Positions 34,586-42,788 of a stretch of DNA of 64,000 nt are shown here, piece after piece (the first letter of the stretch is position 1; every line of letters begins with the position of its first letter). The position numbers and the translations under genes are program-made. The notes under the pieces were generated by a model. That model had not been told where the DNA came from. It worked only from the letters and a program-made list of their open reading frames with translations, and did not search any database. The stretch is from a virus, in the IMG/VR virus record IMGVR_UViG_3300035034_001213, positions 1 through 64,000 of that record. The stretch is one strand, 5' to 3'.

Positions 34586-34753
34586 ATGAATTTCTTTCAA
34601 TCCGTATCTGCAAACGATATCAGTTGGATGGTTATAGTCTTTTTGATTTGGGCCGCTGTCGATTTCGCCATCGTTAAACGCGTCGATAAGAAAAAGACTA
34701 AGCAAGTTGAAGCCAAGCGTTTTGAAAACCGTAAACCCACAATTCTTTACTAA
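34586..34753 (+). CDS. Small single-span membrane protein (55 aa)
   Basis: Residues 11-30 (DISWMVIVFLIWAAVDFAIV) form one membrane helix, followed by a very basic tail (KRVDKKKTKQVEAKR), so the C terminus is expected inside the cell. TTTAGGAGTACTACT precedes the ATG, and the next gene follows after 10 bases. Such small inner-membrane proteins often act in host takeover or lysis control; nothing here distinguishes these. Confidence 0.65.
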   Translation: MNFFQSVSANDISWMVIVFLIWAAVDFAIVKRVDKKKTKQVEAKRFENRKPTILY

Positions 34754-34763
34754 GGAACGCACC

Positions 34764-35180
34764 ATGAGTCAACCGCAGTACTTCGCCTACGGGGTCAGTG
34801 GCTACATCGACTCGAACGGACTCTCGTTTACCCCTAAGGTAACCGCGTCTACGGATCTGAATGTCATTCTGGAAAGAGCTACACCGGTCTTGACCGACAT
34901 ACTTGACGAAGTTACAGGGGAGGATCATGACGAAGACCACATCAAGTCTATGATTCTAGGTCACCTATTGGGGATGGAGTTGATGGACCCTGTAGAGTTG
35001 TTCAGTGAGATGAACACCGACGGGCAGTACGACGGTGCCCCAAAGTTCTATGTCGCCATTGGCATGGACGAAGCAGATCTGGAAGATCTCTTGATCGGAA
35101 TGGTTGGTGACCCCGACGACGATGAAGAGGACTATCTGGAAGAAGAAGACGAAGAACCTGAAGACGACACCGAGCTGTAA
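34764..35180 (+). CDS. Acidic hypothetical protein (138 aa)
   Basis: The last 25 residues are almost all Asp/Glu (DPDDDEEDYLEEEDEE...), a DNA-mimic-like tail. The rest is a small alpha/beta domain. I chose the ATG at 34764 after AAGGAACGCACC. It might bind a basic protein, but that is speculation. Confidence 0.6.
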   Translation: MSQPQYFAYGVSGYIDSNGLSFTPKVTASTDLNVILERATPVLTDILDEVTGEDHDEDHIKSMILGHLLGMELMDPVELFSEMNTDGQYDGAPKFYVAIGMDEADLEDLLIGMVGDPDDDEEDYLEEEDEEPEDDTEL

Positions 35181-35247
35181 CCCAAAGCGATGAGACCAGT
35201 CGGTCTTGTCGTTTATTCTGATTTAAAACTTTAGAAGGAAACGTGTA

Positions 35248-36408
35248 ATGACTAGAACAACTACGATTATCGTCCACCCAGGAGAACAGTACCTGTCATC
35301 GTCGTGTGTGGATTCGGCAGATGAGTTGGCTCAGAAGCTTTTGGACCATCCGTTTACCGATCTCAGAACCATCAATAGCGAAGAGAGGCGTGCCTTGATG
35401 GATGTTTATCACATGACGCCTTTAGACTTCCGCGACTACTACGCGGGTAAAAGCAAATATAAGGTAAGTTACGTCGAATCGGTTATCGAGTTCAGTAAAG
35501 ACAGCAAATCAGTTGACTTGTTAAAGCTTGCTGGACTCGACGGTCGCGGTAAGGTCGTCAATGTTTCGATATCAGGACAGATAGCTCTGGTACAGACCGG
35601 AGGACACGTCAACGATCTTAATCTAATCCAACACAGCGACGACCTGGATGTGGTGTCTTTTTCCACGAGTTGGAATGACGTCGTCATTAACTGTAAACAG
35701 GTAGGCAACAAATTGATTGTAAAGCCGCTCACCAATTATTTAGCCGTAAATCCTTGGGAGCTCAAAACAACAGTGATACTCCATTGTATCATTCCAGAAT
35801 CCTCAGAACCTGCACACAAGGAGATTAAAACAGTGAAACCTGAGAGTTTGAAAAAGTCTTCAATTCAGCGGGCCCAGGAAAACCACACCTGGCAAGAAGA
35901 GATCACCTACCCAGTCCACCGCATGGGACTGAGAGTCGGCGATACACTGTTTGCCATTGAAGGCGAACCAGACGTGGGTCAGTTGAGAGAAGAGTGGTTT
36001 GGCCGTCATGACACCCGCACGACTCAACTGAAGGTTTGTTACTTGACGCCTGAGTTGGCGGTACTTCGTCAGAATGAACTGATCGAGGTGGCTAACAGCT
36101 TCGTTGGTCGAGTGACTTACACCACTACCGTTAAGAACGGTACCTACTACGCGTTGGTAGTGAATGAAGGCGATCCGATGGATCTGATCATGCAGTTGGA
36201 CACCGGTTTCTGGAAGACGCGTAAGGTTGCTCACCCTACGGTGATCGAACGTTGGCAGGACGCTGACATTGTGGAAGTCGTTGACTGGACGCGCGCGCTG
36301 TTGCTTCAGGCCAACTGGAGGATGGCTACGGAAGTTAAAACCAAATCAAAGGCTAAGGCGACCGTCACCTGGCAGAAACCGCCAAAGAAAGAAAGTGCTG
36401 CTAAGTAA
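35248..36408 (+). CDS. Paralogue with degenerate AraC-like half HTH (386 aa)
   Basis: Residues about 44-66 (EERRALMDVYHMTPLDFRDY) weakly match the second helix-turn-helix of AraC regulators, much more clearly present in the proteins at 36572 and 38199. Two beta-rich domains follow, then a basic C-terminal tail (KTKSKAKATV...PPKKESAAK). The three genes have similar length and layout, so I treat them as an expanded family. Function unknown. AAGGAAACGTGTA precedes the ATG. Confidence 0.6.
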   Translation: MTRTTTIIVHPGEQYLSSSCVDSADELAQKLLDHPFTDLRTINSEERRALMDVYHMTPLDFRDYYAGKSKYKVSYVESVIEFSKDSKSVDLLKLAGLDGRGKVVNVSISGQIALVQTGGHVNDLNLIQHSDDLDVVSFSTSWNDVVINCKQVGNKLIVKPLTNYLAVNPWELKTTVILHCIIPESSEPAHKEIKTVKPESLKKSSIQRAQENHTWQEEITYPVHRMGLRVGDTLFAIEGEPDVGQLREEWFGRHDTRTTQLKVCYLTPELAVLRQNELIEVANSFVGRVTYTTTVKNGTYYALVVNEGDPMDLIMQLDTGFWKTRKVAHPTVIERWQDADIVEVVDWTRALLLQANWRMATEVKTKSKAKATVTWQKPPKKESAAK

Positions 36409-36435
36409 ATAGGATGGGTGCAGGTTTGTTATTTT

Positions 36436-36449
36436 GTACAGGCCTGTAC
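36436..36449. promoter_or_regulatory. 14-bp perfect palindrome, possible operator
   Basis: GTACAGGCCTGTAC lies in the 163-base gap before the gene at 36572. It is self-complementary without a loop, which suits a dimeric DNA-binding protein rather than a terminator. A second inverted repeat, CGGTGAG and CTCACCG, follows at 36489-36511. Confidence 0.35.
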
Positions 36450-36571
36450 CATCTATTGACCTTAAACGGCGGCTTCTGGAGTGATCCAGCGGTGAGACAT
36501 CTGAGCTCACCGAATACCCAGACTTTATGCTGTTTTGATTTTTTATTGCAACCTTTATAAGGATACTGATC

Positions 36572-37672
36572 ATGAGATCAACTGGAATGGTAGTCGATTT
36601 AAATGAAGCTGTGTTCACGCGGGCCTTGGACGTCCCGGCTTCGGTCATGGACCTTGTCACCACCACAGATTCAATCCATAGGGTGATAAAACGACACAAT
36701 CTCAACTCCAAAACGTTCTACCGTGAGTTTTATAGCGTCTTTGGTGTGACCGTCTCTTCCTTTAGACACTTGGCGGGAGGAATGTTTATACCTAAGAAGT
36801 CAAGAGAGGTGCGGTACCTTGAGGTATGCTTACCAACGCAAACGGTTACGACTGATCAACGTTTTGACTTCTCGGCTAGGTTACCTAGCGATCACCTGGA
36901 AAAGATTCAAGGCGCTTGTCGAATCTTAGGTACACGGCTCGCTGAGGTGGAAGTTACTACGCCTACGGGAAAAGTTTATCGGGAGTCAAACATAGAGTTG
37001 GACGTGAAAGGTACCAGTAAATTTCATCTAGAATCCGAGTGTATTACTGTATCTCTCGATCAAGGTAAAATCGCAATCGCCAATCTCGAGCCAGGCACGA
37101 CAACGTTCTTTAATGAAGACGACGTTCAACTGTCCGGTTGGGCGAGCGGAATCGATCATTGTCCAACCCAAGCAGGGTTCCTGGTTTGCGTAAAGATCAA
37201 AATCCCATATATCACCGGGGAAACGTGTCAGGGAGTTGACGGGCGGTGGAGGTCCTTGGAAGGACCAATTTGGACGTTTGTCGAAGACCTTGTTTCACAT
37301 CCGATTCAATCGGTCACAAATAAGACCGTAGAAGATGAGTCGAGTAAAGAAGAAGTTCCTGACGAGTACTTCGTCACGGTCAATCCGGTGTCTCACAATG
37401 GAGGACTGTCTCCATTGGAGCCTGGATTTTCTGTGTTGGTGGTGATGAACAATCAGTTCCGCTTCTTAGCGCATATGTCAGCGAAAAATAGCGATGCGCC
37501 TTACAAAACCGTGAAAGAACTGATGATGTCAAAACACGGACCTTGGTTTAAGGCTCAGGTGCGTGAAATTCTTGAACGGTACGTTGATGGTGAAATGACG
37601 TTGGTCTTTGGATTCCCGTTAGAATCTATTACACCGCCCAACTTGCAATGGCGTCCAAGCCCGAGGGCATAG
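36572..37672 (+). CDS. Paralogue with AraC-like half HTH (366 aa)
   Basis: Residues about 45-67, NSKTFYREFYSVFGVTVSSF, match the second helix-turn-helix of AraC proteins (S-x-x-x-L-x-R-x-F-x-x-x-F-G-x-T-x-x-x-F/Y). Only one HTH is seen, at the N terminus, whereas AraC members carry two at the C terminus. The remainder is beta-rich with no known domain. Related by layout to 35248 and 38199. Possibly a phage transcription factor. Strong TTATAAGGATACTGATC before the ATG. Confidence 0.6.
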   Translation: MRSTGMVVDLNEAVFTRALDVPASVMDLVTTTDSIHRVIKRHNLNSKTFYREFYSVFGVTVSSFRHLAGGMFIPKKSREVRYLEVCLPTQTVTTDQRFDFSARLPSDHLEKIQGACRILGTRLAEVEVTTPTGKVYRESNIELDVKGTSKFHLESECITVSLDQGKIAIANLEPGTTTFFNEDDVQLSGWASGIDHCPTQAGFLVCVKIKIPYITGETCQGVDGRWRSLEGPIWTFVEDLVSHPIQSVTNKTVEDESSKEEVPDEYFVTVNPVSHNGGLSPLEPGFSVLVVMNNQFRFLAHMSAKNSDAPYKTVKELMMSKHGPWFKAQVREILERYVDGEMTLVFGFPLESITPPNLQWRPSPRA

Positions 37673-37680
37673 CGTCGACT

Positions 37681-37707
37681 GGGGAGCATAATGCTCCCCT
37701 TTTTTTA
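37681..37707 (+). terminator. Strong terminator
   Basis: GGGGAGCAT-A-ATGCTCCCC, a near-perfect palindrome, then seven T; just after the gene ending at 37672. Confidence 0.85.
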
Positions 37708-37724
37708 TTCTCTGAGGAACCTTT

Positions 37725-38189
37725 ATGTTTAATCCAGAATATGCAGACGCGATTGTCGAGAACATGCCAGTCACCATGTTGCGATGTTGGGGATTGGTGT
37801 TGTCTGACTACCCTAACGTTCTTAAACAGACGGTGGAGACCATGGCAACCGAAGACCCACGAATTGTCACTCGCTACACTGAACAGGTAGACATCAAAGA
37901 CGCTGCGCTTTTGGTGGAGCTCCAGATCGACGTCTTAGAACCTGAGATGGCCGAAGTAACGGGGCCAGAGATTGCTGTAGTACCCAAAGGCCATTGGATC
38001 GGTAAACGAGAGTGGACCGTTCACGACGTGACGTTAAGTACCTCTAGCGACGACGGACGTGGGGAGATCACTTGCGATGTGGTCATTACCTATAACGATT
38101 ATCTTGCAAGAGATTGTGAGACCTACGAAGACACTGACAACCTCAAATACGAGCGATCTGCTCAGGTGGTGTTCTACGTAAAAGCCTAG
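37725..38189 (+). CDS. Hypothetical protein (154 aa)
   Basis: Acidic, soluble protein with an N-terminal helical half and a beta-rich C-terminal half. It lies between two of the AraC-half-HTH paralogues and is 9 bases ahead of the third. GAGGAACCTTT precedes the ATG. Unknown family. Confidence 0.6.
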   Translation: MFNPEYADAIVENMPVTMLRCWGLVLSDYPNVLKQTVETMATEDPRIVTRYTEQVDIKDAALLVELQIDVLEPEMAEVTGPEIAVVPKGHWIGKREWTVHDVTLSTSSDDGRGEITCDVVITYNDYLARDCETYEDTDNLKYERSAQVVFYVKA

Positions 38190-38198
38190 GAGTTTGAT

Positions 38199-39293
38199 AT
38201 GCCTTCGACATGGCGACTTCAAGTCATTAAAGACAACCTGTTATTACAACTGATCAACTACCATCATCTAACGATTGATGACTTGGTGGAACGTCATCTG
38301 GTATCTAAGACTCGGCTGTACGAGCACTTTCGAGACGTCTTTCGTACAACCCCCGGTGCTTGGCGTAAACGGTATTGGCGTGGGTGTCATTGGGCAGCTC
38401 GCTTCTACTACAACGCCTTTGAGTTGACGGTGTGTCACGAGTTCCAAGATCAACGCATCGACGATACGTGTTACATAGACCCGATACTGGACGACGAAGA
38501 CACGCCCATGACGTGGGACGTCATCCGAGTAAAAGCAACGATCGAGGGGCGCGTTCACGATTTTCGAACCAACCGTCCGATCTACGTGGGGCAATGGGAG
38601 GACATCCATTCTTCGGACAACAAGTTCACGCTGTCTATCCGTCTCTCTCGGGGGGGACGACACCCAGTGGTTACGGCGTACCTGAGTTTGGGCGGTCATC
38701 TTAGCGGTCAGATCTCTAAGTCGTACGACCTGGATGTGACGGTGCGTACCCACATGGTTGGGTATGACGTGAATCAGTTAAAGCCTGCTCCTGTGGAACT
38801 GGCTCTACCCAAACCTATCTACATGAAGTTGGTGGATACCGGAGCTGAGTTTGACTTGAACCTAAGATCGGTCTACCTGTTGAAACTGGGCCCACAGACT
38901 TTGATCTTAGGGCTCTATGAAGGGTTAGATGAAACCGACGTGAATCGTCTTCACCCTCAATGGACAATGACGCCGTTAAACAACGCTCTGAGACGAAAGT
39001 TGAGGACGGCGTTCCACACGAGCGAGTACGTGGAGGTCACGATGAGAACCGCTATCGAGATGCAAAAGCGGGTCGGTGCAGTAATGGATCAGATGGTAGG
39101 GGTGCCGGTGTGCTTCTTTAAGAAGAACGATCGGAATTACCTAGTTAAGTTCGACGGAGACTCGGACCTAACCTTGTTGACGAAACTGTATCCTTACATG
39201 GAGTCTTCCCCCACCCGGATTGCTGAGTCGGCCATACCGACCCTAGCCAATCGGTACCAGGCTAAGGTGATTCACTTAAACGACTTATCCTGA
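38199..39293 (+). CDS. Paralogue with AraC-like half HTH (364 aa)
   Basis: Residues about 36-60, SKTRLYEHFRDVFRTTPGAW followed by RKRYWRG, are the best AraC-type helix-turn-helix match of the trio, including the F-x-x-x-F-x-T-T-P-x-x-W/Y signature. The preceding TIDDLVERHLV could be the first helix pair in reduced form. The rest is a beta-rich region without known domain. Placement of the HTH at the N terminus is reversed from classic AraC regulators. Last gene of the plus-strand accessory block; a terminator follows. Confidence 0.65.
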   Translation: MPSTWRLQVIKDNLLLQLINYHHLTIDDLVERHLVSKTRLYEHFRDVFRTTPGAWRKRYWRGCHWAARFYYNAFELTVCHEFQDQRIDDTCYIDPILDDEDTPMTWDVIRVKATIEGRVHDFRTNRPIYVGQWEDIHSSDNKFTLSIRLSRGGRHPVVTAYLSLGGHLSGQISKSYDLDVTVRTHMVGYDVNQLKPAPVELALPKPIYMKLVDTGAEFDLNLRSVYLLKLGPQTLILGLYEGLDETDVNRLHPQWTMTPLNNALRRKLRTAFHTSEYVEVTMRTAIEMQKRVGAVMDQMVGVPVCFFKKNDRNYLVKFDGDSDLTLLTKLYPYMESSPTRIAESAIPTLANRYQAKVIHLNDLS

Positions 39294-39313
39294 AAAGCAG
39301 TTAAAACGACATA

Positions 39314-39347
39314 AGAGGAGGTCCGAAGGCCTCCTCTATTTTTTTTG
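39314..39347 (+). terminator. Strong terminator ending the plus-strand accessory block
   Basis: AGAGGAGG and CCTCCTCT stem, then ATTTTTTTTG. The minus-strand genes begin beyond it, so it separates convergent transcription. Confidence 0.85.
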
Positions 39348-39382
39348 TCTTATCGTTTTAAATCACGATACCTATCTACTCA

Positions 39383-39637
39383 TCACTTGCCCATGATCTC
39401 GTCGTATCGGTTATTCGATTGAACGATGTAAGCCGCTCCGTATTTCAGAGGCGCGTGTTCTCCTGGGTGGACGATGCCTGCCAGTAGAGGCCCTGCCGAA
39501 TACAGGATTACCGGCAAGTCTTCGATCTCTCGACCGGCCAGCCGACACAAGGTCCCATAACTCACGGTTCGGTCGTATTTTACTTTACAATCCACCCCGT
39601 TAATGCTGATGGTCATCTTTACCGTGGGTTCTGACAC
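39383..39637 (-). CDS. Ubiquitin-like beta-grasp protein (84 aa)
   Basis: The pattern ISINGVDCKVKYDRTVSYGT, LCRLAGREIEDLPVILY, LLAGIVHPGEHAPLKYGAAY follows the multiubiquitin (PF14452-like) beta-grasp order: strand with I-x-x-N-G, V/I-x-Y-x-x-L, L-A-G, then G-x-x-x-P-L-x-x-G-x-x-Y-x-V. It differs from canonical members in standing alone and ending NRYDEIMGK. A paralogue lies 56 bases upstream on the same strand. GTG start with GGAGGTAAGTT. No E1, E2 or JAB gene is in the window, so it may interfere with host ubiquitin-like systems or simply use the fold. Confidence 0.55.
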   Translation of the reverse strand: MSEPTVKMTISINGVDCKVKYDRTVSYGTLCRLAGREIEDLPVILYSAGPLLAGIVHPGEHAPLKYGAAYIVQSNNRYDEIMGK

Positions 39638-39693
39638 AACTTACCTCCACGTTGGTTGATCGTACAAACAAGATATCTTTACGGGCTTTAGAG

Positions 39694-39927
39694 TTAGTCT
39701 CGCCCGGTCAACATGACCGTGTAAGACGCACCTTCCACCAACGGTACATCGTCGCCGCATTTGATGGTTTTTAATTTATCACCCGGATAGAGCGTGCATG
39801 TAACCTTGGGTCGGTATTCTACTGGCTGTACAGCCAGGGTACACAGTTTAGCGTAGTTGATGCTTTCAGCGGATATAATGTCGTGTTTTAGACCATTAAC
39901 GGTAATACCAATGGTTTTCTGTGTCAC
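39694..39927 (-). CDS. Ubiquitin-like beta-grasp protein (77 aa)
   Basis: The same layout as the protein at 39383: IGITVNGLKHDIISAESINY, AKLCTLAVQPVEYRPKVTC, then GDDVPLVEGASYTVMLTGRD. The last part matches the G-x-x-V-x-V-x-x-G-x-x-F/Y-x-V-x ending of multiubiquitin domains well. GTG start with AAGGA upstream at rather long spacing. It is probably co-expressed with the endolysin gene immediately upstream. Confidence 0.6.
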   Translation of the reverse strand: MTQKTIGITVNGLKHDIISAESINYAKLCTLAVQPVEYRPKVTCTLYPGDKLKTIKCGDDVPLVEGASYTVMLTGRD

Positions 39928-39943
39928 AGAGTGATTTTTCCTT

Positions 39944-40747
39944 CTAGTTGAGTGTGTGTCTTTCGTAGGCCGCGGCCATTTTTTGGTCGTACTTATTTTT
40001 TGCGTAAGCAGGACCGTTGTACACCCTTGCGAACGTTGGCCAGTCTTTCGACTTCAAGGCCTTCAGTAATCTGGCGTCGGCCAAGATAAACTTAACAAAC
40101 CCATCCAACTGATGGCCTTCATTTGTGGAGTGCTTCTCCACGAAGTCTTGTATTGATGGGTAACCCAAGTTGTCCCAATGGAATCCCATTAACTGATATC
40201 GCCCGTAGGATGCGCTTTCTAAAGCAGCCTCGTCAGACAGCTTTCTAGCTGTCTGTAAGCGCGTCCATTCGTGAGAGCCACCACGGTAGCCCCCAGTGCT
40301 CGTATTGACGATGTCTGGTCTCTCAGAGCGTCCTAGATCCGCTGCCAGAGTCAGTCCCCGACTATTGAGTCGACGATTCATCCAGTGGCGCTCAAACAGC
40401 ACTTTGGGTTGGCCTTCTTTGACAAACCCCCCACCAGAGGACTCCACTTCAGAGACGGCTTTGATGGCTGCGATCTCCACGCCTAACGTGTCGGCTGCGC
40501 GGGCGATGTCCTGTGCGGTTAACTGCCAGGGGTCAACGTGATTTCCTCTGAGTTGTTCCCAGGTCCGTTTACCTGCGATACCATCGTCCAATAGGTTGTT
40601 CGCCTTTTGAAAGCTTACTAACGCTGCGTGGGTACCGGGACCGAAGGCGCCGTCGGCCATTCCAGTAAGAAACCCTTTGTCTCTGAGGAGACGCTGAAGC
40701 TTCATAACGACTTTACCACTAGAACCTATCTTAATCATCCGGGACAT
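39944..40747 (-). CDS. Endolysin: peptidoglycan-binding domain plus N-acetylmuramidase
   Basis: 267 residues in two domains. Residues 4-66 are a PG_binding_1 repeat (VVMKLQRLLRDKGFL...FGPGTHAALVSFQKANNL). Residues about 75-265 match the N-acetylmuramidase family (PF11860, DUF3380): AIKAVSEVESSGGGF with the catalytic Glu at 100 or 102, then PKVLFERHWMNRR, GGYRGGSHEWTRL, ASYGRYQLMGFHW, and AKNKYDQKMAAAYERH. It cleaves the glycan backbone of peptidoglycan. No signal peptide is visible, so release presumably needs a holin. The ATG at 40747 has AGGTG upstream; a GTG nine bases further up is in frame. Confidence 0.85.
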   Translation of the reverse strand: MSRMIKIGSSGKVVMKLQRLLRDKGFLTGMADGAFGPGTHAALVSFQKANNLLDDGIAGKRTWEQLRGNHVDPWQLTAQDIARAADTLGVEIAAIKAVSEVESSGGGFVKEGQPKVLFERHWMNRRLNSRGLTLAADLGRSERPDIVNTSTGGYRGGSHEWTRLQTARKLSDEAALESASYGRYQLMGFHWDNLGYPSIQDFVEKHSTNEGHQLDGFVKFILADARLLKALKSKDWPTFARVYNGPAYAKNKYDQKMAAAYERHTLN

Positions 40748-40788
40748 ACATAACACCTACTTAGAACGGATTGTTTAGAAATTTCGTA

Positions 40789-40813
40789 AGAGGAGGGCAT
40801 TTAACCCTCCTCT
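40789..40813. terminator. Terminator-like hairpin between the endolysin and the relic gene
   Basis: AGAGGAGGG and CCCTCCTCT form a nine-pair stem with a seven-base loop. It is followed on the plus strand by a T-rich stretch and on the minus strand by TTACG, so it could act either way. It shares stem sequence with the hairpins at 12533 and 39314. Confidence 0.6.
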
Positions 40814-40847
40814 ATATTCGGTTTTTAGAATGGACTGTTAGCTGGTG

Positions 40848-41018
40848 TTAACGCGCTGCCTGATGAGAAGCCTGAGCTACTGGTGACAGCCGAGACGTTC
40901 CATCCAGTGCCGTTTGATCGATAGTCGATGACTGGAAGTCTAGGATGGCTTGTTTGTACGCATCGATCGCGGTATTCAGCTCTGTACGCTTGGTATTTAA
41001 GTCTGCAATGGTGCTCGT
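40848..41018 (-). pseudogene. Relic of an adhesin gene start (ACG in place of ATG)
   Basis: The frame from 41018 encodes ACG-Ser-Thr-Ile-Ala-Asp then LNTKRTELNTAIDAYKQAIL. This closely matches the first 28 residues of the 291-residue adhesin at 48182 (MATLADVNVKCTEMNSAIDA then YKQAVLDF). GGGGAA lies at ribosome-site distance before the ACG, which stands where that adhesin has ATG. After the match the frame ends in 28 unrelated residues. I read it as a truncated duplicate with a lost start codon, though a rare ACG start cannot be excluded. Confidence 0.5.
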
Positions 41019-41067
41019 GCGTTTCCCCAGTCTTTTTAAACGATGTCATAAGATAAAGCCGAAATAC

Positions 41068-41088
41068 AGGAGAGCCTAAGCCCTCCTT
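41068..41088. terminator. Terminator-like hairpin after the lone desaturase gene
   Basis: AGGAGAGC and GCCCTCCT form an imperfect stem with a short CTAA-type loop, followed by TTTTTATTT on the plus strand and GTATTTC on the minus strand. It lies at the 3' end of the minus gene ending at 41090. Confidence 0.5.
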
Positions 41089-41089
41089 T

Positions 41090-41854
41090 TTATTTCGTTG
41101 ATTTAAAGAACGTCTCACCCATCCAACCGATAGGATCGTACTTGTGAAAACGCACGGCCCCAGGTTTCTCATGATGATTGGCGTGCCAACAGTCTCCTAG
41201 AACAAAAGGAAACATCAACACGCTGTTGTGCGGTTCGTCGATGTGGTCTCTACCCCAATTGTGACCCCAAGTATTGGCGAGTGATTGGAGCTGCCAAGTT
41301 AAGGCCACGGGCGCCCAAACTAATGCAAGGGCCCAGACCGGCGGCAATAGAAACAACGCCCCAAAGAAGATAGGGCCGTAGATGTGCCAGTAGTGATTGT
41401 GGAACCACACGTGCCACTTCGATCGAAGAAGTCGTCCTGCGTGTCGGCCGCTGACCTTACGAAACGTGTACCCCAACAACTGAACCGACAACCAATGACT
41501 CCTCGCTGGGCTGTGAGGGTCACCAGAGAGCCCCTGATGCTTGTGGTGAGCATTATGAGTCGCTACCCATCCGAGTGTACTCCCCTGAAGAGACAGGCCG
41601 CCTATGAAGGTCAAGAGCGCTTCTATTGGCCATGGGACGTTGACTGCGTTGTGAGTCAACACCCGATGGTACATGAAACTGATGCCCAACTGACTGATCA
41701 CGTACCCCAACAACAACGACACACCCAACGGGCCCCAGGCACCTTGGATCATCAGTGCCAGAATCGATAGGTGACACAGAACGATCATAGCGTAGTGCAT
41801 CACTCGGTTCATTGGCAGCGTTTCAATGTTCAGCGTTTGTAATAAGGTACTCAT
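41090..41854 (-). CDS. Membrane fatty-acid desaturase (lone copy)
   Basis: 254 residues with the three histidine boxes of acyl-CoA/lipid desaturases: HRVLTH, HNAHHKHQG with DPHSP after it, and HANHHEKP. GHNWGRDHIDEPHNS supplies the extra conserved His/Asn. Four hydrophobic stretches fit membrane helices around a di-iron site. Expected reaction: O2-dependent insertion of a double bond into a fatty acyl chain, needing host electron donors. It is 8 kb from the five-gene desaturase array and more diverged from them (HANHH rather than HNNHH). GAGGAAGCAGT precedes the ATG. Length is at the short end for the family. Confidence 0.85.
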   Translation of the reverse strand: MSTLLQTLNIETLPMNRVMHYAMIVLCHLSILALMIQGAWGPLGVSLLLGYVISQLGISFMYHRVLTHNAVNVPWPIEALLTFIGGLSLQGSTLGWVATHNAHHKHQGLSGDPHSPARSHWLSVQLLGYTFRKVSGRHAGRLLRSKWHVWFHNHYWHIYGPIFFGALFLLPPVWALALVWAPVALTWQLQSLANTWGHNWGRDHIDEPHNSVLMFPFVLGDCWHANHHEKPGAVRFHKYDPIGWMGETFFKSTK

Positions 41855-41881
41855 ACTGCTTCCTCGTTTATAGAGTCGGCC

Positions 41882-42778
41882 TTACAACACCGCAACGTTG
41901 TAGGCTTTCTCAAAGATCTTATCTAGATCGCCGTACCGATCCAGCTGTCGTTTTACGTTCGCCCGGATCTGAGTCACAAAGGCATCGTCCAGATGTTCAG
42001 AAACCATCATCGCTCGATTGTAATACATCCGGTAAGGTATCTGAATGAACAGTCGGTCGATTTTATCAATAGGTAACCATGGGGCTTTCTTACTTGAGAA
42101 ATCCGTGATGGTAGCGTGTAACATACGAACTTGATGTCGCATGCATTGCGACGACGAAAAGATTTCGCACATCACCTCTTCAGGCTTTACCAACATTCGA
42201 CCAAGCAACAGACCCTTCTTCAGATCGCCCATCACCCGATTGAGGTAATGTTTCGGCATACCGCGATCCAAACAGTCACCGCTCATGTAGTGACTCAGAA
42301 GCGTTTCACAGTTCAGGACGTCTCTTAAGACCGTCAGATTGAACACCACGGTACCCATAGAGAAATAGCTACGCGACCGCATGTAACGATCCAAGTACCT
42401 CGGGTCGTATTTAGGGTATGCCTTTCCCCAAGTTGTCAATTCAAACGGGCGATCTGGACGCATAACAACGGCCTGATCTTTAAGGTCCACGTTCGCAATG
42501 TCAAGAAGCGGTCTGTTACACAGAGTCGTCACATTAAACAAAACCATCACCGACTGATCGGTCTGGTTTAAAGCGTGGTCCAACGCCGATACTGAGTTAG
42601 CGTCATTTAACTGAATGTACTCCAGATCGGTGAACGCATTTTCGAGACGCTGACGAGTCAAGACGTCGTCGTAGAAAACCGTGAGAGTCCAACTCGGATT
42701 TTTTCGACGGTAGGTACTGATCGAAACAATCGCTTGATTGATACTTTCCCACGGAACCACAAATCCAGAGATGACCAT
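41882..42778 (-). CDS. Glycosyltransferase family 8-like protein
   Basis: 298 residues. SMGTVVFNLTVLRD matches the GT8 signature (F-N-S-G-v-x-x-x-N-L-x-x-x-R) and MLHATITDFSSKKAPW the terminal H-x-x-x-x-x-K-P-W motif. The usual DxD metal site seems replaced by VMVLFNVTTLC, so the enzyme is either diverged or inactive. I chose the ATG at 42778 because GGAGGAAC lies just upstream; a longer frame exists. It sits beside another transferase-like gene (42982) and near an extreme Ser/Thr-rich protein (44214), so virion or surface O-glycosylation is a reasonable guess. Confidence 0.5.
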   Translation of the reverse strand: MVISGFVVPWESINQAIVSISTYRRKNPSWTLTVFYDDVLTRQRLENAFTDLEYIQLNDANSVSALDHALNQTDQSVMVLFNVTTLCNRPLLDIANVDLKDQAVVMRPDRPFELTTWGKAYPKYDPRYLDRYMRSRSYFSMGTVVFNLTVLRDVLNCETLLSHYMSGDCLDRGMPKHYLNRVMGDLKKGLLLGRMLVKPEEVMCEIFSSSQCMRHQVRMLHATITDFSSKKAPWLPIDKIDRLFIQIPYRMYYNRAMMVSEHLDDAFVTQIRANVKRQLDRYGDLDKIFEKAYNVAVL

Positions 42779-42788
42779 AGTTCCTCCG

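Noticed and set aside
40825-41172. Minus frame of 115 codons over the relic region
   Set aside because: It runs through the 3' end of the desaturase gene and a hairpin; the neighbouring frame carries the adhesin-like sequence instead.
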